Assembly: GCA_964034945.1 (NCBI GenBank)
Contig: OZ035962.1
Location: forward strand, 93,814,784 to 93,878,783
DNA from: Chrysopilus asiliformis
Taxonomy: Eukaryota > Arthropoda > Insecta > Diptera > Rhagionidae
Direction of reading: 5' to 3'
Length of the DNA stretch: 64,000 bases
Part shown: positions 1 to 10,874 of the stretch, one piece after another
Position numbering within the stretch: the first letter of the stretch is position 1
Layout of the letters: every line of letters begins with the position of its first letter
Made by a program: the position numbers and the translations under genes
The notes under the pieces: model-generated
The model's input: only the letters and a program-made list of their open reading frames with translations
Told to the model about the DNA's origin: nothing
Databases searched by the model: none

Positions 1-227
1 GAGAAATGTTCGTGTTGATATTTAAAATTATTACTTTAATCAAACTGGTTTTGGCGGAGAACTATCTCATTCCAAATATCATACATAACATGTCAGAATA
101 CGTGACAAACTTCGTAATCTGTGAATTACAAATACCAAACTTCCCGGATCGTTGCAAACAGAATTTAAAAGATTTCATAAAAAAGCTAGTGGGAAAAATT
201 AACAGCGGAAGCAACTTTATTTTCTAG
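1..227 (+). pseudogene. C-terminal piece of family-B ORF (copy 1), cut by window edge
   Basis: This is the last ~70 codons of a family-B protein, ending in a stop at 225-227. It matches the end of the longer copy at 2264-3575 base for base as far as I compared. The segment is hydrophobic and helical and carries the conserved end KKLVGKI. The rest of the gene lies left of the window, so I cannot say whether it is intact. The function is unknown; the family is described under the longer copy. Confidence 0.6.
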
Positions 228-290
228 TTGTGATTCGTAGTTGACTGTAAATCTATCGCGAACTTGAAAAAAAATATTTTCAAAAGGTAA

Positions 291-674
291 ATGTTAAGAG
301 CTACAACAGAAAATCTCTTTGAAATGCTGGTATTGTCCAGTGAAGATGTGGAGTTAGTGGTGGTGGGCTAGCTGACGGCGATTGCGCCGGTACGAAAAAG
401 GGACGTAGTGCGTCTTTTTCTGGAAGACCTTTAGGCGAGGGGTAGTATATGGAAACTGGAGGAAATGGCGGCAAACTGCCGAAGATCTATAGCGTTATTC
501 AACTTCCCGATTGCGGTAGAGGTACATAACGTTCCGGAAATGATGACACACAACGCCCACATGTGTCCAAAAGCGTGCCACACACAAGAAGGGGAAGACT
601 TGGCCTACCGCCTTGGATTATACGCATGTACATTTGATGTCTCGGGTCGAAAAACAGACCTTAATTGGCCGTAA
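291..674 (+). pseudogene. Family-A ORF, pseudogene copy 1
   Basis: This frame aligns end to end with the intact A ORF at 1686-2069: the shared block LVLSSEDVE near the start, a middle RRSIALFNFPIAVE block, and the shared end GRKTDLxWP. The frame is broken by TAG at 369-371 and TAG at 432-434. The longest open part is 465-674. The second copy (3639-4022) shares both stops, so decay preceded the duplication. The function is not recognised. Confidence 0.6.
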
Positions 675-806
675 AAATATATATTTTGTAAAATCAACGA
701 AAAAATAAAATAATTTTCCTTGAAATATTTTCTATGTTGTAAAATTAGATCCGGTTGCAATTGAAAACTATTTAACCAGCGGTACTTTTAATTTCGTTAA
801 AGAAAC

Positions 807-1001
807 ATGTTACGTGTCGCAGAATACATTGAAGACCACCTCGTGGTAGTAACACACCGAGGGTTTCTATCAGCAGTGGAACTGGATGATTATTTACTGT
901 CTTCTTTTCGTTTTATAGGTAAATGGTGGAGCACCCTTTGCCCCGAGAGGGTGTTCCGCTTGATTTTACTTCGGGAACTTGTCTTTATGCAGATGATTTG
1001 A
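807..1001 (+). CDS. Short ORF, unrecognised; possible 5' exon
   Basis: An ATG at 807 opens 64 codons. The first ~26 codons are identical to the ORF at 4155; after the duplication boundary near 886 the two copies differ. A GT preceded by ATAG near 919 (ATAG|GTAAAT) could be a splice donor, making this an exon rather than a full gene. I do not recognise the peptide. It is kept because it sits at the same place in both duplicated cassettes. Confidence 0.2.
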   Translation: MLRVAEYIEDHLVVVTHRGFLSAVELDDYLLSSFRFIGKWWSTLCPERVFRLILLRELVFMQMI

Positions 1002-1685
1002 GGTAAGTATATTATGTTTTGCTTATGATGGTTTCATTTTTATAATTTTTCTTTTTCAGGTGAAATGGTGAAATGGAGTTGATGATGGGGGGTCTGAACA
1101 TACATCAAGTTGTGAACTTTTAAATTCAAGAGTTTTTACAAGGAAATACATCAAGTAAGTGTATTGTTATATCAACTACAAACAATTATACGATCACACT
1201 ATCGTAATTGTATTCGTAATCGAAATCGCAATAGTTAATCTGAATTGGAGAGTTTTTGTCCGTTTAAGCAAAACGTTGTCTTACCAACATTTTTCCTGTC
1301 GTAGAGTTATGAAAGGATCAGTGGTCCTCTTCGATTTTGGTCACAAGATTATTTTAACATTCGTTAAGAATATAAAATCTTCATCGTTCAAAGGAAATGT
1401 TTCGTTTTCTTTTCATTTTTCCAGTAAAGATAGTTAATGAAATCAAGTGGCGATAACGAAACTGAAATAAGGTGTAATTGTGGTTTGCTAAGGCGAAAAT
1501 AGTTTTATGTGAAAATGTTTCGACAAAAATTGAAATTATAATTGTAGAATTTTTCGCTTGAGTTAGCGATTTTTTGAGTTTCAATTTGTGTTAGGTTTAA
1601 ACACGAATCATCCCAGCTAAAAGCGCCGCAATATTATTTTAGTAACTTTTCAAAATTTTGTAATATTATTTTTCCAGGGAAAAAA
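1002..1685. other. AT-rich spacer between cassettes
   Basis: No convincing coding sequence. A pyrimidine tract plus AG just before the ATG at 1686 (TTTTTCCAG, ending about 1678) looks like a splice acceptor, so part of this stretch may be an intron leading into ORF A. A donor-like GTAAGT lies near 1154. Confidence 0.3.
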
Positions 1686-2069
1686 ATGTTGATCTCATTT
1701 GAAAATAACCACGAAATCCTGGTATTGTCCAGCGAGGACGTCGAAATAGTGCAGGAGGGGCTACTTACGGCGATAACGCCTACGAGAAAAGCGGAGGTAG
1801 TCCGCTCGTTCCTGAAAAATTTATATTCATGTACAAGTACATGGAATATTCAACAAATGATGGAGGACTGCAGAAAGTCAATTTCTATATTCTCCTTCCC
1901 TGTGGCGGTAAAATTCTACACCCACAAGGAGCCTATGTTGACTCATATGGTACACATATGTCCGAAACCGTTGGAAACTCAGGCGGCGGAGGACATGGCC
2001 GCCGCCCTGGGATTATTCGCATATTCTTTCGACGCGTTAGGGCGAAAAACTGATCTTCATTGGCCTTAA
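1686..2069 (+). CDS. Family-A protein, intact copy, 127 aa, unknown function
   Basis: This is the only uninterrupted member of family A. It has 127 codons from ATG 1686 to TAA 2067-2069. A splice-acceptor-like TTTTTCCAG immediately precedes the ATG, so it may be the coding exon of a longer transcript. The protein is mixed alpha/beta in composition with a histidine/cysteine patch (HMVHICPK) and a conserved end (GRKTDLHWP) shared by all copies. I see no signal peptide or membrane segment. It lies about 200 bp upstream of a family-B frame, and a B-then-A order recurs on both sides, so A and B look like parts of one repeated cassette. I do not recognise the family; a transposon accessory protein or a fast-evolving host gene are both possible. 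Confidence 0.45.
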   Translation: MLISFENNHEILVLSSEDVEIVQEGLLTAITPTRKAEVVRSFLKNLYSCTSTWNIQQMMEDCRKSISIFSFPVAVKFYTHKEPMLTHMVHICPKPLETQAAEDMAAALGLFAYSFDALGRKTDLHWP

Positions 2070-2263
2070 CCAAATATATTTTTTTTGATATTTTGTTAAA
2101 TAATAATATTGGTTTTAAAAAAATAAAATTTTCATAACCAAAAGTTAAATTTTTGTTTGTTTTTAAGTCTACCGCCGGCCCAATATCGCATCCACTCGCG
2201 TCTTCAATGAAGACAGTAAAACTTTGCATATACAAATACCGTACAAAATACATTCATGTAGGC

Positions 2264-3575
2264 ATGATAAAAAATATATCTAACGGGCTGGCCTTTGTAA
2301 TTGCTTACAAATTGGAAGAAAAGAAAGACAAAACGCCTCAATTAAAGGATTTTACATATACTTTAATGGAAGAAATTATTGAGTGCAACATCAACCTTGT
2401 AGGTGTTATAACTGATAATGCCCAAACATATATCGGTATGTTGAAAGATCTTTCTCACAATGAGCAATATATAAATTGTTGTGAGAAAAAAGTATATATA
2501 TTTCGCAGCATTGCACATTGTTGTATTTTGTTAGAAAACTATGTCCGACAAAAAAATAGCTTCATGTGGGACAGAAATTTAATCGATGTGGAATACTTGC
2601 ATTTGGTGATGAGGAAAAAATTCAAGAATCTACAAAACGTTCCAAAAATTATTACTTCCAACAACATGCCCAGAACAAGTTTCATTTTCGAAAAAAGTTG
2701 TGTAAATAATTCAGCTTTTGCATCCCACCGCGGACAATTAGGCTATTTTCCTGGTTATGACGCAACGAAATTGGAACACACGGAACATTTTTTCAAAGAC
2801 ATGGATCATTTAATAAGAATAGTGTATCCTAGTGCAATATGCAGAAGGATACACATTTAACCTGCAACACAATTTATATACGACGTTGCAGCGTATTTCA
2901 AATCTGATAAGGGAATTTGAAATGAATTCTAATTTCCCTGTCAGTTTCCACTTCAATTTGTTATCAATTGAGGGTTTTATCGGAGAGCACGGCAATATAA
3001 ATTTAAAACATTTCAATATAGATGAGCTGGAAACTGCTATCAGCGATTTAGAAAAGGGTCGGAGGATCTCTACAGATGCAATAGAAGGATTAAGCAATTT
3101 ATATTTCGAACAATACGAGCATCTAGGGTTGCAAATACCTGAATTTCTGGAAGCACAAGATTTCACCAGGGAAACTTTTGTGGCAGAAAACATTGGAAAC
3201 TTCAATACTACTTCCGAAGATGATTTAGAAGTACAGCAAACGCGAGAAATAATGTTTGACACCATCCAGCATTTCCCATGCAATGATTGCAAAGATAGGG
3301 CTAGGTTTGACGATCATACCACTAGAGGAGATCCTTTAGACTCAGAAAGAGAAATGTTCGTGTTGATATTTAAAATTATTACTTTAATCAAACTGGTTTT
3401 GGCGGAGAACTATCTCATTCCAAATATCATACATAACATGTCAGAATACGTGACAAACTTCGTAATCTGTGAATTACAAATACCAAACTTCCCGGATCGT
3501 TGCAAACAGAATTTAAAAGATTTCATAAAAAAGCTAGTGGGAAAAATTAACAGCGGAAGCAACTTTATTTTCTAG
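2264..3575 (+). pseudogene. Family-B protein (transposase-like?), copy 2, one frameshift
   Basis: Two overlapping frames (through 2860, then from about 2832) together encode ~430 residues. The order of blocks matches copy 3: a start MIKNISNGLAF; a block NINLVGVITDNAQ; then KVYIFRSIAH; a YPSA block where the frame changes; a CxxC-type patch (FPCNDCKDRARF); and a hydrophobic C-terminus. The pattern of a TDN motif after a hydrophobic strand, followed 30-40 residues later by an F..xxH..xL..N motif, resembles the RNase-H-like core of P-element/THAP9 transposases, but the acidic residue expected in the second motif is missing. I therefore treat that link as weak. No AUG with clear context was found upstream of 2264; an in-frame open stretch reaches 2153. 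Confidence 0.5.
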
Positions 3576-4234
3576 TTGTGATTCGTAGTTGACTGTAAAT
3601 CTATCGCGAACTTGAAAAAAAATATTTTCAAAAGGTAAATGTTAAGAGCTACAACAGAAAATCTCTTTGAAATGCTGGTATTGTCCAGTGAAGATGTGGA
3701 GTTAGTGGTGGTGGGCTAGCTGACGGCGATTGCGCCGGTACGAAAAAGGGACGTAGTGCGTCTTTTTCTGGAAGACCTTTAGGCGAGGGGTAGTATATGG
3801 AAACTGGAGGAAATGGCGGCAAACTGCCGAAGATCTATAGCGTTATTCAACTTCCCGATTGCGGTAGAGTTACATAACGTTCCGGAAATGATGACACACA
3901 ACGCCCACATGTGTCCAAAAGCGTGCCACACACAAGAAGGGGAAGACTTGGCCTACCGCCTTGGATTATACGCATGTACATTTGATGTCTCGGGTCGAAA
4001 AACAGACCTTAATTGGCCGTAAAAATATATATTTTGTAAAATCAACGAAAAAATAAAATAATTTTCCTTGAAATATTTTCTATGTTGTAAAATTAGATCC
4101 GGTTGCAATTGAAAACTATTTAACCAGCGGTACTTTTAATTTCGTTAAAGAAACATGTTACGTGTCGCAGAATACATTGAAGACCACCTCGTGGTAGTAA
4201 CACACCGAGGGTTTCTATCAGCAGTGGAACTGGG
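3349..4234 (+). repeat. Direct repeat, right copy (partner 1-886)
   Basis: Second copy of the near-identical duplication. It covers the 3' end of family-B copy 2, the A-type pseudogene and the first codons of the short ORF at 4155. Divergence from the left copy starts abruptly at 4235. Confidence 0.85.
3639..4022 (+). pseudogene. Family-A ORF, pseudogene copy 2
   Basis: Same decayed A frame as at 291-674, with the same two TAG stops at 3717-3719 and 3780-3782. One Val-to-Leu change separates the copies. It ends in GRKTDLNWP and TAA at 4020-4022. Confidence 0.6.
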
Positions 4235-4349
4235 AAATAGTCTCCTCATCTGCCATCAGAGAAATATAAATGAATTAAAGACGCTGCTTCAACCAGTACT
4301 GGAGGCCGCCCCCAGGCGTCGAATGGCCCACTATGTTTCAGGAGATTGA
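4155..4349 (+). CDS. Short ORF, unrecognised, second copy
   Basis: An ORF of 64 codons whose first ~26 codons equal those of the ORF at 807. The rest is unique and arginine-rich near the end. No domain is recognised; its only support is its repeated position in the cassette. Confidence 0.2.
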   Translation: MLRVAEYIEDHLVVVTHRGFLSAVELGNSLLICHQRNINELKTLLQPVLEAAPRRRMAHYVSGD

Positions 4350-5857
4350 TGTTTTGGCCAACGAAATCAAGACTCCATTTGTAACGAACGCCCTTTCCCC
4401 TTGCCTTTTTATTTTTTTTATTATTATTTTTTTCCTTTATAGGTAGGTCAACCCTTTTATCATCAAAAAGAAAATTTTTTTTATTTTTATTTTTTTTAAA
4501 ATTTTTTTTCAACCACTGCTAAGGTTGCGAATCCCTGACCTGCCTGCCCAGCAACTGACTAACAGTTTACTTCAAAATCAAGAAATGAACTTTGAAGATA
4601 ATAGCGACTATGGGATTATTCATTTTATCATTGTTTAGAAATGAGTAACCCCGATGACTTTGGCCAGATGGCGAATCATCGAACAACGAAAACATTTCTT
4701 TTAATAACAAAATCCTGTTGTTTTTATTGAATGATTTGTAGAAAGAAGCGCAGCGATTTTGATTTTGTCGAGGACTTAAAATATGGTCACTCGGAGATAG
4801 ATTTTTCAGTCGGCCGGTCGCGAAGAGTTTTGTTAAATTTTTTTTTGTGGAGCTTCTTCCTCCTTGTGGAAAAAAAAGGAATCGGGAATAAAAAAGTGAA
4901 AGTTAAAGGATTGTAAAAGGGAAGGGAAAGTGAAAGAACAAAGGGATTTGGGAACCGAAAGGGAAACGAAAGTGAAGGGAATTGGGAAAAGAAAGTGACT
5001 TTGAAGGGAATTTGGGAAATAAAGTGAAGTTCGTTAAAGTTGTAATTTGAGTCATTAGGCAGGAACGGATGGACGCCCCAGAAGAAGGAAGAAGAAGCAA
5101 TCATCATATCAACATATAAGGTAAGTCTGCATAATGTTTAATTAAGTTTTTATATGAGAGAGGTGCGACGGTCGGCCCGATGGAGGGGTGCGACGTGAAG
5201 GTGTGATCAGGAGGACGATTCAAGTAGGTGAGGTCCGCCACCTTCCCTAACGTAGTATACCACCAGGCCCTTCAGGCCAAGTCAGTTTTACCCTGCCCGT
5301 GGTCCAGTTGGAGAGAGCTAGCCGAGCTCCTCTGGCCACCCCACTTCGTGCTTCACACACCTGTTTGATTTTGAAAAGAACCCCCCCGATAACACATTCA
5401 TAATGGTGGACAAAATCCTCGTGCCCTCAAATATTCTACGTGAACCAGGATAATATGGGAGACGACCTGGAGAAGATATATGATGCTGCCGAGGTGGATA
5501 AGGCCGACATTTAATAAAAGGTTATAAAAAAAAAGTTTAAGTTCTAAGAATTCAAAAAAAGTTCAAGAGTAATGATTTAACAGTTAATTGAAGAGTAATG
5601 AGTTGCAAGTTAAATAACATAGTTAAAAATCCTAAATGCTAACGATTAGTTTAAGTAAGGCAGTTCAAAGTGACAAATGTTAATTATTAATTTAAGTGAA
5701 GCAAGTAAAAAGTTCTCAATTGTAATAAGTGATGTTAGTACGAGTATTAAACAAAAATGAATAAAACCTTTTAAAAATCAACTAACAGAATACAGTGTTT
5801 TATTAAATAACTATTATACTAAAATAGTGTATAACAATTTTCCCTAACACTTCGTGC
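4350..5857. other. Low-complexity and purine-rich stretch, no gene
   Basis: Poly-T runs fill about 4400-4515. A strongly purine-rich tract with repeated GAAAGTGAAGG-like words spans about 4860-5035 and could form triplex-type DNA. From about 5150 a more GC-rich block begins with GGTGCGACGGTCGGCCC, resembling the start of the LTR family nearby, but I could not define its ends. Confidence 0.4.
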
Positions 5858-6536
5858 TGTGATGGCCAACGAAAAGACCATCACATTCCTTTCCCACGAC
5901 TGGCTGATTCAAACGCGATACAAAACGTCTCAAATTGCAGTAGACGTGATGTGACGCGATTGAATCAGCATAAAACGAGTAAACAACCACTTCATGTGCC
6001 AAGTGGATGAGTTCGGTCGCGACATAAACAGTTCGAATTACCGAACTGATAAGAGTGACGCGGCCGACTCAGCATTTGTTTGAAGCATTGGTTGCTGCTG
6101 GCGACTACGGCCAGTTCAGTTGAGTTTTCGGTCGCGTTTTAAGAAGTAGTCAACTGAGAAAAGTCGGAATGAAGATTTGGAAAGATTATTTAAAAAAAGT
6201 AAAACAAGTTAATAAAGTTTTGGAAAGATTATCTAAAAAAGTAAAACAAGTTAATGAAGATTTGGAAAGATTATTTAAAAAAAGTAAAACAAGTTAATAA
6301 AGTTTTGGAAAGATTATCTAAAAAAGTAAAACAAGTTAATGAAGATTTGGAAAGATTAGTTAAAAAAGGTGAAATAAGTTAAGATAGTTTCTAAGATCGT
6401 TTCTTTACGATAGATTTAATCGTTAAGCAAATAAAAGGACTGTGCGAAATATTGTAAACGAGTTTTAGTTATCCAATAAATAAAAAAGAAAGGAAACAAG
6501 GTGTAATTAATAACCTCCCAAAAACACCGCACGACA
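5858..6536 (+). mobile_element. Solo LTR with TSD GTGC
   Basis: The segment starts TGTGATGGCC and ends CACGACA, the terminal motifs of the LTR family seen at 11112, 15744 and 16901. It is flanked by GTGC on both sides (5854-5857 and 6537-6540), a 4-bp duplication typical of Ty3/gypsy-type integration. No internal gag-pol region is present, so it is a solo LTR. It contains the 85-bp tandem array. Confidence 0.8.
6171..6385 (+). repeat. 85-bp tandem repeat, about 2.5 units
   Basis: Units start at 6171, 6256 and 6341. Each unit is two related ~42-bp halves beginning GAAGATTTGGAAAG or GTTTTGGAAAG. The array lies inside the solo LTR and explains why it is longer than its relatives. Confidence 0.85.
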
Positions 6537-6758
6537 GTGCTATTTTTTTGAATTAAACAATTTTTAGTCTTCATATGGCTTTAATTTTTTTGTTGCAACT
6601 TCTTTTTTACTCGCAGATTTTTATAATATTACTTTGACAATGTTTGTGTGTGTCATGTGTTAAGTATTCTGTCTGTTCAAAGGATATTATCCTACATATA
6701 TTTCGTAACGTTAATTATTAAAAAATATTTCTGTGCCTCTTATTCTAGATTTTAAAAA
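6537..6758. other. AT-rich leader upstream of family-B copy 3
   Basis: No ORF. A TTATTCTAG acceptor-like motif lies about 10 bases upstream of the ATG at 6759. Confidence 0.3.
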
Positions 6759-8322
6759 ATGGCACAAAGATTTATTTTAAATCCAGGTGTGACTGGCGAG
6801 ACTACAACGTTTTTGAGTGCAATTCACGAAAAATGGCCAGAACATAAATTTCTATTTATGATAGACCACTGCAAATGTCATTCAATGGGAAAATACATTG
6901 CAAATGACGACAAAGTTATTGGTTTCTGTAATGAACCGATGAAAACGAGTTCTGCCGAGCAAACTACTCTCATGCAGCGATGATACAAAATTTATCAAAC
7001 GGGCTCGCATTTTCAATTGCTTATGAATTAGCCGAAACTAAAGAAAATACGGAAGAATTAAGGAGTTTTATAAGAACTGTAATTGAAGGAATTTGTAGGT
7101 GCAATATCAACCTAGTAGGTCTAATAACCGATAATGATGCAACATACACCAGTATCCTGAGAGAATTTGCTACTACCAATCCGCAATATATAACCTGTAA
7201 TGAGCAAAAAGTATATATATTCCGTAGCATTGCGCATTGCCTGCAATTGTTCGAAAACTATGTACGAGAAAAAAGCTTTACGTGGGACGAAAATATCATC
7301 GATGTAGAGCATTTACATATGGTTATAAGATACCAATTCAAAAATCTAGAAACAGTTCCAAAAATTATAGTTTCCGGTACTGATATAAGAGACATCAAAA
7401 TAAGCTCAATATTCCATGAAAGTTGTGCAAATAATTCAGGCTTAGCACATAGGCGCGGGAAATCAGGCGGTTTTCCTGGGTATGACACAACAAAATTCGA
7501 TCACCTGAAAGATTTCTTGCTAGACATGGATAGTTTAATAAGAATAACCTATCCTAGTGCAGTAAATATTGAACCAATAACATTGGAACTAGGAAGCAAT
7601 CCATATATAAATTTGGAGCGTATTACTAATCTGATTTCAATGTTTATGCGTACAATTTCAAGCAATCATGGCTTCGAAAACTATAACGTTCATTTTCCGA
7701 TCAATTAGGGCTTTTATCCAACAGCATGGTAGTATCAATTTAAAATACTTCAATCTAGACAAAATAGAATTATTTTTCAACAATTTAACAATGAGTCGGA
7801 ACATATGTATAAATGCAATAGAGGCCTTCAGCAACCAATATTTCGAACAATATGAGCAAATCCGGTTGGAACTGCCTACAATTCCGGACGTACAAGATTT
7901 CTACTGTAATAGTAGAAATCTTATTTTTGGCAGAAAACATTTCGAACTTCAATGCTACTCCTGAAGATTATCTAGAAATCCAGCAAACAGGAGACATGAT
8001 GTTCGACACAATCCAGGAATTTCAATGCCAATATTGCAAAGATCGGGCTAGGTTTGACGATCATACCAATAGAGGAGATCCTTTAGACTCAGAAAGAGAA
8101 ATGTTCGTGTTGACATTTAAAATTATTACTTTGATCAAACTGGTTTTGGCGGAGAACTATCTCATTCCAAATATCATACATAACATGTCAGAATACGTGA
8201 CAAACTTCGTAACCGGTGAATTACAAATACCGAACTTCCCGGATCGTTGCAAACAGCATTTAAAAGATTTCATAAAAAAGCTAGTGGGAAAAATTATCGT
8301 TAATGAAATGATTATGATTTAA
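6759..8322 (+). pseudogene. Family-B protein, copy 3, with frameshifts
   Basis: Four overlapping frames (6759-6983, 6980-7708, 7668-7964, 7852-8322) cover the longest family-B copy, ~500 residues. Only this copy shows the N-terminal part, with FLFMIDHCKCHS near residue 30. The following blocks (NLSNGLAF, NINLVGLITDND, KVYIFRSIAH, YPSA, FQCQYCKDRARF, KKLVGKI) occur in the same order as in copy 2. Frame changes near 6980, 7690 and 7900 mean it is not translatable as one protein unless short introns exist. The last ~255 bp are ~96% identical to copies 1 and 2, whereas the earlier part is only ~55% identical at protein level. Confidence 0.5.
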
Positions 8323-8829
8323 TTGATTGATCCCCCACAACCCATAGACCAACAGTTTCCGATTTGTATTTTTTACGGAGATTTACAGCTGTTGCGAATA
8401 TCCGAACACGTCGACATGTAAAGTCTGCATACAAAATCAAAGCATTCAACGTATGTTTAATTAAATATGTTTGTTTTTCAACTAATTATGAAAAAAAATA
8501 ATAAAGATAAATGACGACTTTGAGAATTAATTTTTTAGCCTATAATTGTCAGAGTGTTTCACTAAAAACATGGTTATTGGTTCGCAATCGAACTCTGTGA
8601 GGAATTTCTTACTGGAATTTTACCGAAATTTGTTCAATTCAGTGGGAATAGTTGTGTTCAAGGGCCTAAAAGGTGGCTCAAATCCGATTTTCAAGAATCA
8701 TAACGCAACTCATATTGCAGATTTCATTAGCAAAAAGTGACGGGTGAATTAATCACACGACACAAAGCTAAATTAAGTAAAACGAAATTTAAGAAATGTT
8801 GATGGGTACTCATTTTGTGAAATAACTTC
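8323..8829. other. Intergenic, no supported gene
   Basis: A 64-codon frame at 8546-8740 has no recognisable features. I see nothing else. Confidence 0.3.
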
Positions 8830-8930
8830 ACGAATGGTAAACAAACGCGCTGACGCTGCGAATTCCTCTGACCGAGCTCAAAGGGCTGCTGGCAGATCAG
8901 AGTGAAAAAAACATCAGAAGATACTTGCGA
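8830..8930 (+). mobile_element. LTR fragment
   Basis: About 100 bp match the middle of the LTR at 16901-17411 (AACGCGCTGACGCTGCGAAT and AAAGGGCTGCTGGCAG words), with a short internal deletion. It abuts the TIR element that starts at 8941. Confidence 0.65.
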
Positions 8931-8940
8931 GTTGTAGACA

Positions 8941-10559
8941 CACTCAGAGAAAAAAAATAGTTAATTTTATTATTTTTGGTAGTTGATGTTGATAATTCTA
9001 CGAATCTCGATGAACATCCAAAAATAGTTAAAGTTGTTAAAGAATAGTCAAGAAATAGTGCGAAATAGTAACCATGTCTAAAATGCTCTCATTTCGGTGT
9101 TTACAGCAAAATAATCAATTTTAATTATAACAAATAGTTAAAATACAAATAACTATTTGGTACTATTTGTTTATCGTTTTGTAGTTGAGTTCTCTAATTT
9201 TAACTACATAATGATAGGTTTCAGATTTGAAATAATAAAAAAATTATATAATAGTAAAAATGACAAATTTGTAATAAAATCTATTACAAATTTATTAAAA
9301 ATTTGCTACTTTCTACTGACGCGTCATTTTGCTCCTCGTTTTCGTGTGGTAAAGTTGTGAATTTTTCAAGTGCATTAAATGGAACAGTCAGATTATCAAG
9401 AAGCAGCTGAGGGTGCGCCGATTATTGTGTTGGATCAAACTTCACTGGATCCCCTATTCGTCTTGTTAGATTCTTGGGATTTATCATCTCTATATCCTAT
9501 ATTCAACGGTAAGATTTTTTTGCATTTTTTTAATTTTTCCAACATTTTTACTTAGAAATAAAATTCGTTTCTTCCTCAACTTTCCAGAAAAATAAAATCT
9601 TAAAGAACTGTGCTAACAAAGAGACAGGCGAAGCAAACCATTTGAAAGCGGAGTGTTCTCTAACTGGTATTATTCATTTTTATGCTATTTTGTTGAATAA
9701 AAATTATAACAAGTATAATATTTGCTTTAAATCACAGAGCACTAATACAGTTTTTTTTAACTAGACGAACAAATCGAAAATAATAAGAAATTCTTGAAAT
9801 ATCTCCAAGATGATTGTATAAAATGCGTGAGCAAATGGGAAAGTCTACACACGCATTTTCATAAATTTCGTATAAAATTAAAGACAAACATAACGAAAAC
9901 GGAAATACGACAGAAGGTAATTTTTTTGTTAGTAAATTTCTCATTTTACATTCTACTTTTTATATAGATTCTTGTGATGCCATCCTCATGCTAATGTGAT
10001 TTTGAGTTTTTCTTTTGTGATAAATCCTTGTTAAGGTTATTTTTACTGGAAATAAAATATTTTTGTAGCACAACACATTCTGTTTCTTTTCTGTTGAGTT
10101 TCTGGTTTTCAGTAAATTCAGGGCAAAATAATTGAAAAATCATTATTTTTCTAATAATTTTAACTAATTTGTAATAACAGTGATTAGAAAATAGTTAAAA
10201 ATGACGACTTTTGTAATACACAGTAACTATTTTAAAGTAATTTCAAACACAAAATAATTATTTTGAGTCTGAATTTCTACTATTTCGCAGTAGACTTAAT
10301 GAAAAAATAATTGTTTTTTAATAAATATAACTATTTTTAAATTAAATCTATAATAAAATAATTAAAAGTAATTATTATGCAACAAAATTTTACTACTAAT
10401 GTAATCTGGCAAGAACTATTTTATTGTAATTATTTACAATTTTATATTGTGATCAACTATTCTTTATAATAAAGATCAACTACAAAAGTGATAGTCACGA
10501 TTTGCCATTACTAAATAATTGAAAAGTTGTTAAAAACAACTATTTTTTTTCTCTGCGTG
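8941..10559 (+). mobile_element. DNA-transposon-like element with CACKCAGAGAAAA inverted ends
   Basis: The left end CACTCAGAGAAAAAAAATAG is mirrored by the right end, which reads CACGCAGAGAAAAAAAATAG on the minus strand. The interior is full of short TAATAGTTAAA-like words close to both ends. I could not identify a target-site duplication, so the superfamily is open. The element carries the coding exons at 9379-9916, which makes it more than a simple MITE. Confidence 0.6.
9379..9916 (+). CDS. Three-exon coding fragment inside a TIR element
   Basis: Joined exons 9379-9508, 9556-9666 and 9765-9916 give 131 open codons with matching phases (1, 1, 0) and GT/AG borders at each junction. The start is an ATG (MEQSDYQEAAEG). 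A short segment LLDSWDLSSLYPIF resembles the beginning of a SAM-like helical domain; the third exon is lysine-rich and helical. The last exon ends at a donor-like AAG|GTAATT, and I found only a weak continuation at about 10069 (21 codons to a stop). It may be the 5' part of a transposon gene or a captured host gene. SAM-type identity is a guess. Confidence 0.4.
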
Positions 10560-10874
10560 CAGTCGAAGTTATTGATTCTCACTGTTCTGGCCCGTCTGAA
10601 CAACATAGCTGAAAATAGGGAGAAAAAAGAAGTGAAAAATTTAATGAACAACTTCGTATCATAACTCATTACCATAAATCCTTACCTGGAAGGAAAAGGA
10701 AAAATTTAATTAATTAAAGTCATCATCAATTTCCTTTAACGATCATCAACTTCCTTTAACGTTTCCCCTTACAACGTAAATAGTTCTGTACAGCGTTAAC
10801 AGGTGCCGCTTATACGAACAGGGAAAAAGTAGAAGTGTGCGATGTTCACCTACATCGTTTTCCCCTCCAAAATT

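Larger units (their letters stand above)
1..886 (+). repeat. Direct repeat, left copy (partner 3349-4234)
   Basis: Bases 1-886 recur at 3349-4234, an offset of 3348. I noticed one difference, G at 522 against T at 3870, which changes a Val codon to Leu in the A-type pseudogene. Similarity stops abruptly after the GAACTGG at about 886/4234. The left boundary is outside the window. This is a very recent tandem duplication or possibly an assembly artefact. Confidence 0.85.

Noticed and set aside
2810..3292. 160-codon minus-strand frame
   Set aside because: It is the antisense shadow of family-B copy 2; the plus strand shows conserved blocks shared with other copies.
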